DNA of 64,000 nt from Pilasporangium apinafurcum (Eukaryota > Oomycota > Peronosporomycetes > Pythiales > Pythiaceae). The notes under the pieces are model-generated. The model saw nothing but the letters and a program-made list of their open reading frames with translations, was not told the origin of the DNA and did no database searches. The stretch spans positions 215,535-279,534 of the forward strand of contig BCKE01000021.1 of assembly GCA_001600495.1 (NCBI GenBank), read 5' to 3'. The position numbers were made by a program, and so were the translations under genes. The number at the start of each line of letters is the position of its first letter. The first letter of the stretch is position 1. Below, piece by piece: positions 47,287 to 57,727 of this stretch.

Positions 47287-49125
47287 TTAGAACTCGAAGT
47301 ACTCGTTGTGCACATCAAACTGCACCTGCATTTCCTTCGAGAGGCGGATACTTTCGTTAATAACTTGCTTGATCATCGCTGCTGGGCCACAGACCAACAC
47401 AGCTACTCTAGTTTTATTGCTTTGCTTTGCGTCTTCAGCGACACAACGCAGAGTCTGTGAAATAGCTGGACGAGTGGCATAGCGCATGCAATGCTGCAGA
47501 GATCGATCCATCGGGTTTTCCATATCCGGTTGGCCCTGTGTCAAGAAGATCTCACTCGTGAATACCCCGTCCCTTGTCGATGTGGAGGAATTGTTCATTA
47601 GCTCATCAGGTAGATAGAAGTTCATCCCGCTGAGCTTCTGTCTTTCCTTGACGAAATGTTCATCGAACATCCCATTAATCAGTTCTCGATCGCGCACAGC
47701 CCATACAAAGTGCACGCGCTGGATCACTTGATGGTTCTTGCGCTGCTGATATTTATAGTAGAGTTCATTCACAACGGACTGCATTGGCGTGATCCCAATA
47801 CCACCGCTGAACAAGACAAAGTGTGAATATGTTGTGCAAGACTCAATGTCAATGGCCACGCTTCCATATGGTCCATCTACCAGCAAATCAAACGGTGCAG
47901 GTGAAGATCCAGGCTCCGTCAACGTGGCAGCCGAGGACTCAGTTGCTGCTGCTGCTGCTGCATGTACTCGTTTGGTCCAATCACCGAGCTGTTTAATGTG
48001 GAGCGTCACGAGCGGTTCATGGGGTGACGAAGAGATCGTGAACGGATGCCATTCCATCATTGACACTTGTGGAATACATAGGAATATGTATTGGCCCGCT
48101 TTGTAGTCGAATGATTGACTCGTTTCTTGGTGAACACGCGGGAACTGGATGCGTGTGATCCCACCCGGAAGACAGCACACCCTGACTTGCTTTCGTGCGA
48201 TCACACCCATCATGGTATGTTCAGGTGATACATGAGCATTTCGAGGCTTCTTGAAAGAGCCGTAAGTATATACTTGTCGACGATAAAAGAGTCGAAATAG
48301 CAAGTCGATGGCCCAAAGGCCAAAGCCAATTAGTGCAATCCCGGCGCCATGAATCACGGCAAAAACGATGATTAACACAAACAAGAGCCAGTGTACTCTC
48401 ACGAAGAACTCAAAGAACTTGCGACGAATGAACTGGAGCGAAAGCACGACGACCAGCACCATCAGCGCAAAGAGGATCACCCCTGTGAGTGCTCTTCCAC
48501 TGTCCAACTGATCGTCGTGTCCGAGATTTGGATCACCATGTCCGGAATTTGGATCGTTATAGTATCGAAGCACGTACGCCAAGCCATGCAATGCTGCGAG
48601 TACTACTACCACATGACCGAACAGCCGGTGGTAGAACAGCACACGCTCAAATGAAATACCCGTAGCGAAGAGCAGCAAGAAATTGTTGCGGACGGATAAC
48701 GAAAAGACCACGAGCAGCGCTAATGCTGGTGGGGTACCAGTGCTACCCACGTTGTAGTCGGCGCATTCAATCGCCGTTACAATTGTCAAGATGAGAATCA
48801 CGGGCAACGTCACTAACAGGTCACCCTGCTTAATGTCGAACTGTGCAGTCAAGAACGGTAGCGGTTTGGCAAACACTGACTGGGCCATGCGCCATCGAAA
48901 CACGATCCACTGTCTGGCCCAGTGATGAATCCTCGAAAGAGTGGGTTCCGAACCATCCAGTGTAGCAATTTCGTCCAAGTCGTCTCGAGGGAGCGGCTGA
49001 TTGTTAACAATGTCGTCACGAATAGCGGTGCCGGTGGCATCGCTATTACTGTATCGATTGGATTGGGTGATGGAAGGTGTGAGTGCTACTGTGTATGTGG
49101 CATTGGGCGAAGTTGATGCTTCCAT
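47287..49125 (-). CDS. ferric reductase / NADPH oxidase-like flavocytochrome
   Basis: 612 residues from the ATG at 49125 (MEASTSPNATYTVALTPSIT); the frame opens from GTG at 49161. After about 70 hydrophilic residues come six or seven membrane helices of the ferric-reductase-like domain, with paired His for haem in YHRLFGHVVVVLAALHGLAY and VHWLLFVLIIVFAVIHGAG. Next is an FAD-binding fold (MEWHPFTISSSP, about residue 310) and an NAD(P)H-binding fold (FSGGIGITPMQSVVNELYYK, near 410; CGPAAMIKQV near the end), closing with FDVHNEYFEF. It moves electrons from cytosolic NADPH across a membrane to Fe(III) or to oxygen. No EF-hand is seen, which favours the ferric-reductase reading over a calcium-regulated oxidase. 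A short Ala run (GCT repeat, 47945-47960) interrupts the FAD region. Confidence 0.87.
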   Translation of the reverse strand: MEASTSPNATYTVALTPSITQSNRYSNSDATGTAIRDDIVNNQPLPRDDLDEIATLDGSEPTLSRIHHWARQWIVFRWRMAQSVFAKPLPFLTAQFDIKQGDLLVTLPVILILTIVTAIECADYNVGSTGTPPALALLVVFSLSVRNNFLLLFATGISFERVLFYHRLFGHVVVVLAALHGLAYVLRYYNDPNSGHGDPNLGHDDQLDSGRALTGVILFALMVLVVVLSLQFIRRKFFEFFVRVHWLLFVLIIVFAVIHGAGIALIGFGLWAIDLLFRLFYRRQVYTYGSFKKPRNAHVSPEHTMMGVIARKQVRVCCLPGGITRIQFPRVHQETSQSFDYKAGQYIFLCIPQVSMMEWHPFTISSSPHEPLVTLHIKQLGDWTKRVHAAAAAATESSAATLTEPGSSPAPFDLLVDGPYGSVAIDIESCTTYSHFVLFSGGIGITPMQSVVNELYYKYQQRKNHQVIQRVHFVWAVRDRELINGMFDEHFVKERQKLSGMNFYLPDELMNNSSTSTRDGVFTSEIFLTQGQPDMENPMDRSLQHCMRYATRPAISQTLRCVAEDAKQSNKTRVAVLVCGPAAMIKQVINESIRLSKEMQVQFDVHNEYFEF

Positions 49126-49748
49126 GGGAACTTGTTTTGTGAACCACTTACTGTCTGGCACTTGTTGGGATGATGTTCGTCAAATTGAGCCGTTTATCAC
49201 CAGCCAGTATGTGAATGGGCAACGAGAGGAGCAAAAAGAGAGTACGAACGCTAATTTTGGGGGTTCTGATCCATATATTTTGTGTACTGTCTCAACCTAG
49301 ATTGGCTGCCAAGGCTGCGAGCGCATAGGTCCGCATGGATACGTTTCTCGTGTAGAGCCGCATAAAGATACTCAAGGATATGTATAATCGCATGTATATA
49401 TAACAACTAAGCTCGCAACAGTTTTTGAGACAGGACACCTTTGCGCCCCCCAGAAATTATGCACGATATCCAAAATCATAGCATAAACACAGCCAGATAA
49501 GGAGCCAAAATATCAAGTGCTTTCTTCCACTGGCCAGCGTAAAACTGACTGAAACGCAAAAAATCGACTAAATGGAAAGAGTGTACAGTGCTACAAAAAG
49601 GCACACAGAGCGTGATGAGCAACAAACAGCTGCATTGTGCTTCCAGAATACCGCGCTCCATGGAAAATGTCACAGTAAGCATAAAAGACTTATTTTTTTA
49701 TTTTAGTAGTACGAAAAGATACTTGCTATTATACCTTATCTAGTGTCA

Positions 49749-51829
49749 TTAGTCATCTTCTTGCTCCCCTTCTACCTCGTCGCCAATGCTTAATTGGTTA
49801 CCGCCATTCAATGCTTCCATCATTAGCTGTAAAAGCAAATCTTGATACACTGAATCGTCCAACTGCATGGCTGGAAGCTCCTCGATGCATGAGGTATCGA
49901 CGAGCTCCGTGTCGCCATTGTTAACAATGAAGGACGTTATAATACGTGCGCCACACAGCGTGTCATCGTCTGGCCCCGTAGTGCTCATACCCGTGCCATG
50001 ACCGCCAAATTCAAACTCAACCAGCATTTTCTGACTCGTGAGATCATCTGTGAGTTCCATGGCCTCAAATTGCGATTCGCCGAATTCCTTTGGTGTTTGG
50101 AAATCCAAACCGCCATTGAACAGCAACACGCTCGTGTTTGCTGGGATTGCGGCTGTGCGGTTTGTGTACTGGTCATGTGGATACCGGAATGGCTTGGTTT
50201 TGTTCATAATCCATTGTGCGTACCCATCTGTTTGGCTCAAAAGCTCTGATCCCACTTCCTCGCAGATCGGTTCAGAAGATTCTCCGGCCGCATATTCTCC
50301 AGTCGTTGCAGGAGCAAGTGCGCCAGAGAACAAACAGTATGTGACTAAATCCGGCATGTCTTCCGAAAATACTCCGTTGCGGTAGTATTCATCGACTTCC
50401 TCAATACCTGGAGAAGGTGACGCCCATAATTCCGAAAATGCAATCAACAAATAGAGCAGTACATCCGTCGTTTGCACTGGATCACCCATGAGAGTCGATG
50501 CGACGCTCTTCTTGCTCTTCTTGCTCTTCTTCGAGGATAAAGACGTCAACATCTGCATTGCAGACGACGCTTTCGTCGAACGTTCTTCCATGATGAGTTC
50601 CATCAAAGGTGGTAGCATCAATGAAAGTTCTTGGTAATCTTGGTCGTAACAGCGATGAATGCGTTTAAGCAAAGACGGTACCAGTGCTCGATAAACGGGG
50701 TCACGGACCAATACCCCAAATAGTTCACGAAGTGGTTGTGATGGAACCTCTTCACCTGTGATTATAAGGATATCATACGCACATTGATTAAATTCAACAT
50801 TTTCGTCGATATCATTGTACATTTCCAGTACTTGATCAATGACGTCATGCTTGTGCTTGAGATGCAATGGACATTGTCGGTGCTGGTGCACACAGTACTC
50901 AAGAAATCGGCGTGAAGGCTCCATGATGTTCCGGTTCCAGTGGGAGAACAGCAATCGCGTATCGGGAGTTGAACCTGCTTCGGATACAACGCCGTCAAGG
51001 ATGTAGCCTTTAACCTGAGGAGGCGCCAAATGCATGACGCGTTCGACCAGGAATGTACCATAACTCACACCATAGACATACACATCGTGGCTACTTGTTT
51101 GATGGCCATGGATGCCTGCGAGTAGGTACACGATATCTTTAGCGACATTTGTGACGGAAAAAGCGGCTGGTTGGTGGTCAATCTCGTACAAAATGTCGTC
51201 AATGCATGCCGGCAATTCATCCAAAAATATCTGTTGCCCGCCAGGACTGCCCGATGCAAACGCCTGTGCAGCAATACATTCCAAGTAGTTGCTACGCCCC
51301 GTACCGCGATGGTCCATTGTGTAGACATTTGCTGTTCCGTTCATCAGCGCATAGATCGCCAACATCGACAGCTCCTCTGTAACAACCATACCAGCATGTC
51401 TATAAGCAACGGAATCATGGGCCATTGTAAAGGATCAATGAATGCCTTACGCGAAGCTGAAGACGCGCCTGGTCCACCTTCAAAGAACCAAATTGACTTG
51501 GCGCTTTCCGAAGCTAATGTATCCTCGTCATAACCTTCTTCTGCCTCACTCTTCTCGTCCATAAAATGTTGTGGATCGGCCAATTTGCGCTTGATAAATA
51601 CCTCAATAGTTTTGTCACTCTCACAAATCTCTGGATGGCACAGTGGCATACGCACTTGTGCGCACTCGAACGCGATTGCAACACCCGCAAATTCTTCGAT
51701 CTCTTCACTTTGTGTGCATGGATACCATCCATTGAGGTCCAATACAGGCGCTGCTGCTTCAGCTGATAGAACGAGATACGGTGGAATCAGTAGCACTAAA
51801 GCATAAATGTACCTAAAGCAATTGTGCAT
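49749..51829 (-). CDS. secreted alpha/beta-hydrolase peptidase (S33, tripeptidyl-aminopeptidase-like)
   Basis: Two exons on the minus strand: 51829-51451 and 51376-49749. A 74-nt GT-AG intron joins GGPGASSAS to QELSMLAIYALM and restores the family sequence. The product is 668 residues. It begins with a signal peptide (MHNCFRYIYALVLLIPPYLVLSAEA). Hydrolase landmarks: oxyanion-loop FFEGGPGASS, TMDHRGTGRS, nucleophile elbow VYGVSYGTF, acid in LLFNGGLDFQTP, and catalytic His in FEFGGHGTG. A lysine/serine insert (KKSKKSKKS) lies mid-protein and the C-terminus is acidic. Members cleave N-terminal peptides from proline-containing substrates, here outside the cell or in the vacuole. It is one of two secreted hydrolases in the window. 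Confidence 0.82.
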
Positions 51830-53214
51830 TTTGCTTAGTGCTTAGTGATATGCAGTCAAGGCGCAGGATGTTGCCAAGTGCGATCTTTTCTTTATCTCTC
51901 CGGTTGCTTTGTTGGGTTGTCTTGGGAGTTTCATTTGGTACCCGTTGAAGCGCAATCTTTCCTATCTATGTTTTGATTGGTTATAAATGTGGTTTATAGA
52001 AGGAAAAAAATTGACTTTCGGAAATATGATTGGCTAAAATAAATCATGATATATGATTGTGAGCAAGAAGGTTGTGTGGCTTTTTATCTGCTAATGGGAA
52101 TACAAACAACCGCAGAGAACTGTTGTCCAGGCAAGAAAATCCAGTGGATGGGCGTTTGTCTACGCCTGAGAACGTACATTGCATTTATTGCATTTCAGAC
52201 AGAAAAGAAATGGAATGGAGTTGCATTGCTCACTTCCACAGTCTTGAGGTTATTTTAGCCAATACATTTTTGTCTGAGATATAAACGTCATTCTTTTCTT
52301 TGATGATGATATGGATGAGAAATTCATGATTGGAAGACTTTGCTTGGATTGAGACAACAGCATACTGCAGAACATAAGCTGATATCTACAGCTAAAACCC
52401 CATTAAGAAGTGGTCGATTGATCGAATTGCTGGTGCAAGTAGCTATCATTATCGCCTGAGTTTTGAAAATTACCACTATTAGTGTGAAACGGGGTATACA
52501 TAAAGCAGGATGCATAACTATACGACTAGTGAAAATAAAAAATGCCAACAGAACAAATGTTTGTGCTATGCTTTGGTTTGTGCTATGCTTTGGTTTGTGC
52601 TATGCTTTGGTTTGTGCAAATACTTATCTCCCATTTCCTCATGCACATATACGCTTTCTATATCAGCTTTAACCAGTTTCGTACTTGCTTCTGGTTCTTT
52701 AGAAGTTGAAGCATTTGTTGTGTATGCCACAATCCAGCCTCATCTCCTTGGGCAGCGAAATACTTGTACTGATGGCTTGCCTGATCAACTCTGCTAGACC
52801 GCATACCACCATCACCACATGTGTTTTGTTGTGCTTGAGCCAAAGAGCCGTCAACTGCATCTCACCCCAATTTCAGACATTCGGATTGATTGAAATCTAC
52901 AAGAATGCTGGTCATGAGGCTCATTTTACTCTTTACCACATGTCCTTTCGTCTATCACGATGTGCTTGGATTCTATTGCCATTATGCAGCTTTCAGATTC
53001 TTAAGTCGTCAATTTGTCACATGAGGTACGAGTATACAAAGTGTTTACTCGTGGTGGTAACAACATTTTACCACTTGGTTGGTGAGAATGATTGTCGTTC
53101 ATTGCCTTGAAAAGCTCTGGATCGGCCAGCACTATTTCTCTCACAATTGTTTTTCCATTGCCGTGTGCAAATAAATCAACACGATAAAGTAATTACTTTC
53201 TACAAACTCTCAAG
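51830..53214. other. intergenic, 1.4 kb, with a small tandem repeat
   Basis: Holds the 17-bp tandem repeat at 52561-52617. No conserved frame otherwise. The last few hundred bases should contain the promoter of the ABCG gene. Confidence 0.5.
52561..52617 (+). repeat. 17-bp tandem repeat, about 3.3 copies
   Basis: TTGTGCTATGCTTTGGT repeats head to tail without variation. It is non-coding as far as can be seen, and lies about 600 bp before an ABC transporter gene. Confidence 0.9.
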
Positions 53215-55071
53215 ATGATTACCGCTGATCAGCATTTCATCGAAGTCGAGACACCCAAGGCTGACATCACCAAAGACATGATGGAAACCCCAAAGTTCAC
53301 TGTCAAGTGGCAACATCTCACACTCAAGGCCAATGTTATGAACACGCAAACCAAGCAGATGGAGCAAAAGACCATCCTTAATGGCGTTAACGGGTTCGCA
53401 CAACCAGGAGAGTTGTTAGTAATCATGGGACCATCAGGTGCAGGCAAGAGCTCGCTCCTGGACTGCATTTCAGGAAGAAACACAAATATCGAAGGAAATA
53501 TCACGATCAGTGGACAGCCATGGTCAAAGAAACTTCAGCGGTTGACATCTTACGTCATGCAGGATGATTTGTTTTATCAAACTATTACCGTCCATGAACA
53601 CTTGATGTTTCAGGCTCGTCTTCGCATGGGGGCAACTCATTCCGTTGAGTACTTCTCGCAACGTGTCAACACAGTGATGGAAGAGTTGGGGCTGATGAAA
53701 AGCCGTGATACACTCATCGGTGGGGCTACTGTGCGTGGAATCTCTGGCGGCGAACGCAAACGTCTGTCTCTTGCAACAGAGATCTTGACGAATCCATCGA
53801 TGTTGTTTGTCGATGAGCCCACGTCTGGTCTCGATAGCTTCATGGCCGAGACAGTGGTTACACAGCTCCGACGGATTGCTCAAGCGGGACGAACGGTCAT
53901 TGCCACGATTCATCAGCCCTCATCGGAGTTGTTTGCGCTCTTTGATCAACTGTATTTGCTATCGGATGGAGCCACCGTTTACCACGGCAAAGCGTCGGAG
54001 TCAGTACAATACTTCAGCTCACTTGGATATCAATGCCCTACGTTTTTAAACCCATCTGACTACTTCATGCGGCAATTAGTCGTGATAGACAAAGCAACCG
54101 ACCAAGCTGGTGTCGAACGTCTTGAGATGTTAAAGCATGAATGGATCAAGCATTGCAATACCAGTCTTATGGAACCTGCTAGTGCTACATATGGGACTGT
54201 TATCAACGACACCGACCAAGATCAGCGCTTGAGTGTGTTCAGTGAAACCACAGTGCTCGCGAATCGCAATGCTGTTCGCTTAATGCGAGATCGTCTTGCC
54301 ATTCGTGCCGCTGTGATGCAGGCTCTTTACATTGCATTCTTGGTTGGTTTGATATACTTGCAGTTAGATCTCACACAGATGGGGATCCAAAACTTTGTCG
54401 GTGTCTTCTTCTTCGTCTCGGTTAACCAGACGATGATAGCCTCTATCCCGACGTTCAGTGCAGTGCCCATGGAACTCCCGATTGTGCTGAGAGAGTACAA
54501 GGCTGGCTTATATCATCTTATTGCTTGGTATGCCGCTAAGAACATTAGCGAACTACCGCTGCAGATCATCATGCCAATGCTTTATTTTACACCAATTTAC
54601 TTGTTGATTGGCATTGGTCATGGCTTTGAAGTTTATTTCTACATGCAAGTCACGATCATTGCAGTTTATAGCTGTGCAGTTGGCATGGGCTATATGGTAT
54701 CCTGTACATGTCGGAGTGTGGCGATAGCACCGATCATCGGTCTCATGCTATTTTTGCCTTTCCTTCTCTTCGGTGGGTTACTGATCAACTCGAGTAATGT
54801 ACCAGACTACTTTGTGTGGATTCAATATGTTTCGCCCATCAAGTACTGCTATGAGGCATTAATGAAGATCTACTGGAACCGAGTACCCACCATCCCATGC
54901 AATGACCTGGTACAAATCTGTTCCGCTCGTACAGGCGCAGAAGTGCTTGCAAGCTACAGCATGCAGCATCGCTCGGCTCTGGGGGATGGTTTGATTCTAT
55001 TGGCGATCAATGTGAGCTTTCGTGTTGTTGGGTTCGTTGCACTTTGGAGCAATGTGAGAAGCAAAAAGTGA
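53215..55071 (+). CDS. half-size ABCG (WBC-type) transporter, copy 1
   Basis: 618 residues from the ATG at 53215, in a single exon. The N-terminal 280 residues are the ATPase domain: Walker A MGPSGAGKSS, Q-loop YVMQDDLFYQT, signature VRGISGGERKRLS, Walker B MLFVDEPTSGLDS and H-loop ATIHQPSSELF. The C-terminal part has six membrane helices (RAAVMQALYIAFLVGLIYLQ, then NQTMIASIPTF, the PIVLREYKAGLYHL connecting helix, VTIIAVYSCAVGMGYMV and LPFLLFGGLLIN). The NBD-first order and length are those of ABCG half transporters, which dimerise to move lipids, sterols or drugs across the plasma membrane. It is about 70% or more similar to the gene at 57728, and the relic at 56085 matches this copy most closely. 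Confidence 0.92.
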   Translation: MITADQHFIEVETPKADITKDMMETPKFTVKWQHLTLKANVMNTQTKQMEQKTILNGVNGFAQPGELLVIMGPSGAGKSSLLDCISGRNTNIEGNITISGQPWSKKLQRLTSYVMQDDLFYQTITVHEHLMFQARLRMGATHSVEYFSQRVNTVMEELGLMKSRDTLIGGATVRGISGGERKRLSLATEILTNPSMLFVDEPTSGLDSFMAETVVTQLRRIAQAGRTVIATIHQPSSELFALFDQLYLLSDGATVYHGKASESVQYFSSLGYQCPTFLNPSDYFMRQLVVIDKATDQAGVERLEMLKHEWIKHCNTSLMEPASATYGTVINDTDQDQRLSVFSETTVLANRNAVRLMRDRLAIRAAVMQALYIAFLVGLIYLQLDLTQMGIQNFVGVFFFVSVNQTMIASIPTFSAVPMELPIVLREYKAGLYHLIAWYAAKNISELPLQIIMPMLYFTPIYLLIGIGHGFEVYFYMQVTIIAVYSCAVGMGYMVSCTCRSVAIAPIIGLMLFLPFLLFGGLLINSSNVPDYFVWIQYVSPIKYCYEALMKIYWNRVPTIPCNDLVQICSARTGAEVLASYSMQHRSALGDGLILLAINVSFRVVGFVALWSNVRSKK

Positions 55072-56084
55072 ACTGAACAATGTTGAAACATTTACTATCC
55101 AGGCTTTTTGCTGGAATGATCTGACTTGCAGATTGTACGAAAGATTTGTAGATCAATCGAATAGCAACAATCACAACAGATTATCAATGCTACATGGTAT
55201 GTCTTTGTGTTTGTATCTACTTTCACTTGCTGATTACGAGGGATCTGTTCATATTGCAACAAGATCATCATACAGTAGCAGGCTTATAACTTGATTATAT
55301 TCCTTGCACGTAAGTGAGGACACAGTCGTACATTACAGCGAACAGCGCATGCAAAACAGCAAGTTCTTCGCTAATCATTAATTGCCCATCAATCCAAGTT
55401 TGTCTCTAAAAAAGATGCGATCACAGCATGCAAATGATAGCTTACACATGCGCTGATGGCGGAATTGGACGTCAAGGATATTATTTTCATCTGCATATAA
55501 CAACACAACAAACTATTCAGATCCCCTTCGATCTCGAAAAAAAGCTGCTCCGCTTCGATAAGAGGTGTTTGTGGCATTTCTTCTTTTGGTAGCCAGCTCT
55601 GAACCAGATCATAAACATGTGAACAATCTATCCTTTCTTAGATCACGCGGCAAGATACGCTAACCTATTGGCAAAAAGTATTAATCACAGGAAGGATGAT
55701 TCAATTTACTAAAACTGATGCTCGAAAAAGTGGTTATTATTGTCCATTGTTTCGCAATGCACCCGACTACTGCATGCTACAGCTTGTGGTAGCTGACAAG
55801 GAGAGCAATCAAGTGGACGCGATTCGCGTAACAGCCTTGAAAGACGACTAAGGGAAATGACACCGCGCGAGTACTTTGAATACACCGAGTCCTGAGAGGA
55901 GCGAACAAAGTCGAAGCGAATGACAATGAAAAGCAAGACTCGCGTCTCTACGCGGCTGATCAACTAGTACTGCTTTCTCAACGAAATGTGGGGTATATAC
56001 TCCGCGATCGAAAGTACAAAGGCGGGTTTATCGACTCTTAGCCTGTCATTTCGCAAAAAACATCAGCAAATTGTAATTGTAGCT
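55072..56084. other. intergenic between ABCG copy 1 and the ABCG relic
   Basis: About 1 kb with no recognised feature. It may hold the unrecognisable 5' part of the dead ABCG copy, but no ATPase motif survives. Confidence 0.45.
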
Positions 56085-56600
56085 GCTCACGCCGATCATT
56101 TTAGTCGTCTCCATGTACTTCTTGCTGCATATCGACCATGACGCAGATGTGTTCGTGTACATATGGATTACCATCATCGCTGTCTACAGCTGCGCCGTGG
56201 GTATAGGATATGTGGTCGCTTGCTTACAGTACTGCGTCGACATTGCACCTATCGTTAAGATGTTGCTTTCCTTGCCATTAATTCTATTTGGTGAGCTGCT
56301 GATCCGTCCAAACGATGCATTGGACTACTTTGTGTGGTCGTGATACCTCTTGCCCATCAAGTACGATTACAAGACACTGGTGAAGATCTACTGAGTAGAT
56401 ATATCCAGCAACCCATGCAACCCGTCAATATAAAAATGTGTGGCTCTAATCAGTGCGCAGACGCTGCAGACTTCAGCACATAGCATCGATCGGCGTTGCG
56501 TGATGGGTTGATTGTGAAGGCAATCAACATTGGCTTTAAAACGGTCAGTACTTGGTACTGTGGTTCAACGTACGCAACAAACAACGAGTCCAACATGCGG
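56085..56600 (+). pseudogene. relic of an ABCG half transporter (membrane domain only)
   Basis: An open stretch at 56113-56343 reads MYFLLHIDHDADVFVYIWIT, then IIAVYSCAVGIGYVVACLQY and LILFGELLIRPNDALDYFVWS. This follows copy 1 (VTIIAVYSCAVGMGYMVSC, LLFGGLLINSSNVPDYFVW) residue by residue. Beyond the stop the match continues (LPIKYDYKTLVKIY, then a decayed QTSAHSIDRRC...AINIGFK stretch) to about 56600. The ATPase domain and first helices are gone. It shares copy-1-specific residues such as TIIAVYSCAVG, so it arose from that lineage in a tandem triplication. Nonfunctional. Confidence 0.75.
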
Positions 56601-57663
56601 AGAATATGATGCTGAGTGTTCTTGATCGATGAGTACATCGTAAGAGGTTAGCATTGGGTCTTTGCTATGAAACGAATTCAACCCAGATTTTGTACCTTTC
56701 CTATGAATTGTACCCCAATAATCATTTTGTCGGATTCTTGAACTACGCTATGGATTACTACAACTCTCTTGTGGACCCTCGATGCCTGATGTGATTTTCG
56801 CAAACATGCTTTCACACATCTCATCACCCTTACCAGCATTCTCTTGGAAAGCGCGTTAAAAAGATCTCCATTCGAAAATGATTGGAGCGCGCTGGTAATC
56901 AGCTTACGATGATGGCCCAAATGGTCGTCATAATCGTTGCCATTACCATCACTCGGGATATTTTTACCAACATTCTGACGCCTGTCTCACCTATAGGCCC
57001 ATTATTGCAAACTGGTGGACGCAAAAAATCTATCAGTTGTCTCTGGTTGAAAAGAAACAAACAACCAAAAAAAAATACTTTCTGCGACAAGCGGGGCATT
57101 AAATAAGGAGTTTCACGTTGTAAATGGGTAGACATTGCTCTCCCCCTTTTTTTGCTATGAAAATCGCTACGAATTCCATCGAAGATCTGTCACTTCCACA
57201 GTCGCGTGTTGGTGGCACGGACGGTTAGCTCAAATACTCTAACCAATAGGTGAGTAAGCATACCTAACCCTCTTCTGCTTACGCTCTCTTCCATACTGTG
57301 TGCCAGTAACCTTACCTAATCATCGATGGGTTACTGGCATCTTTATTCTTGATTTTTATTGGTTAATTATATATTTACTATCATATTATTGGTTAAAAAT
57401 CATTTTCTTACCGCTTTGTTTAGGCTATTCTCTCCCTAACATACAACGATGACTGATGCTCCCGATGACGACTGTCCGAATTTACCACGGTAAGCAATAG
57501 GTAATCCTTCAATGATTGGCTATAAATAATAAAAGTATTGATTATGATTGGTCAAAATAGTATAACAACATGTTCACGTGATAATGCCTTAACGAGAATG
57601 TCGATCGTTTGGTGTTTACACTTCCTATCCACCAGCCGCACCCTTTGGACGTCGAGGTGCTGT
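56601..57663. other. intergenic upstream of ABCG copy 2, with a hairpin
   Basis: About 1 kb. It contains the inverted repeat at 57301-57339 and otherwise nothing recognised. Confidence 0.5.
57301..57339. repeat. perfect 11-bp inverted repeat with 17-nt loop
   Basis: TGCCAGTAACC (57301-57311) and GGTTACTGGCA (57329-57339) are exact complements in an intergenic region about 390 bp before the ABCG copy 2 ATG. Function unknown. It could form a hairpin in RNA or be a binding site. Confidence 0.75.
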
Positions 57664-57679
57664 ACTCATTTCCGAATTT
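57664..57679 (+). promoter_or_regulatory. oomycete Inr+FPR core promoter of ABCG copy 2
   Basis: ACTCATTTCCGAATTT matches the oomycete core promoter GCTCATTYYNCAWTTT at 14 of 16 positions and ends 48 nt before the ATG at 57728. It is the best such element in the window and supports that ATG as the start. Confidence 0.6.
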
Positions 57680-57727
57680 CCGCACAAGTACGAGCAGCTA
57701 CTTTTGACCACTGCAACTTCATCCACG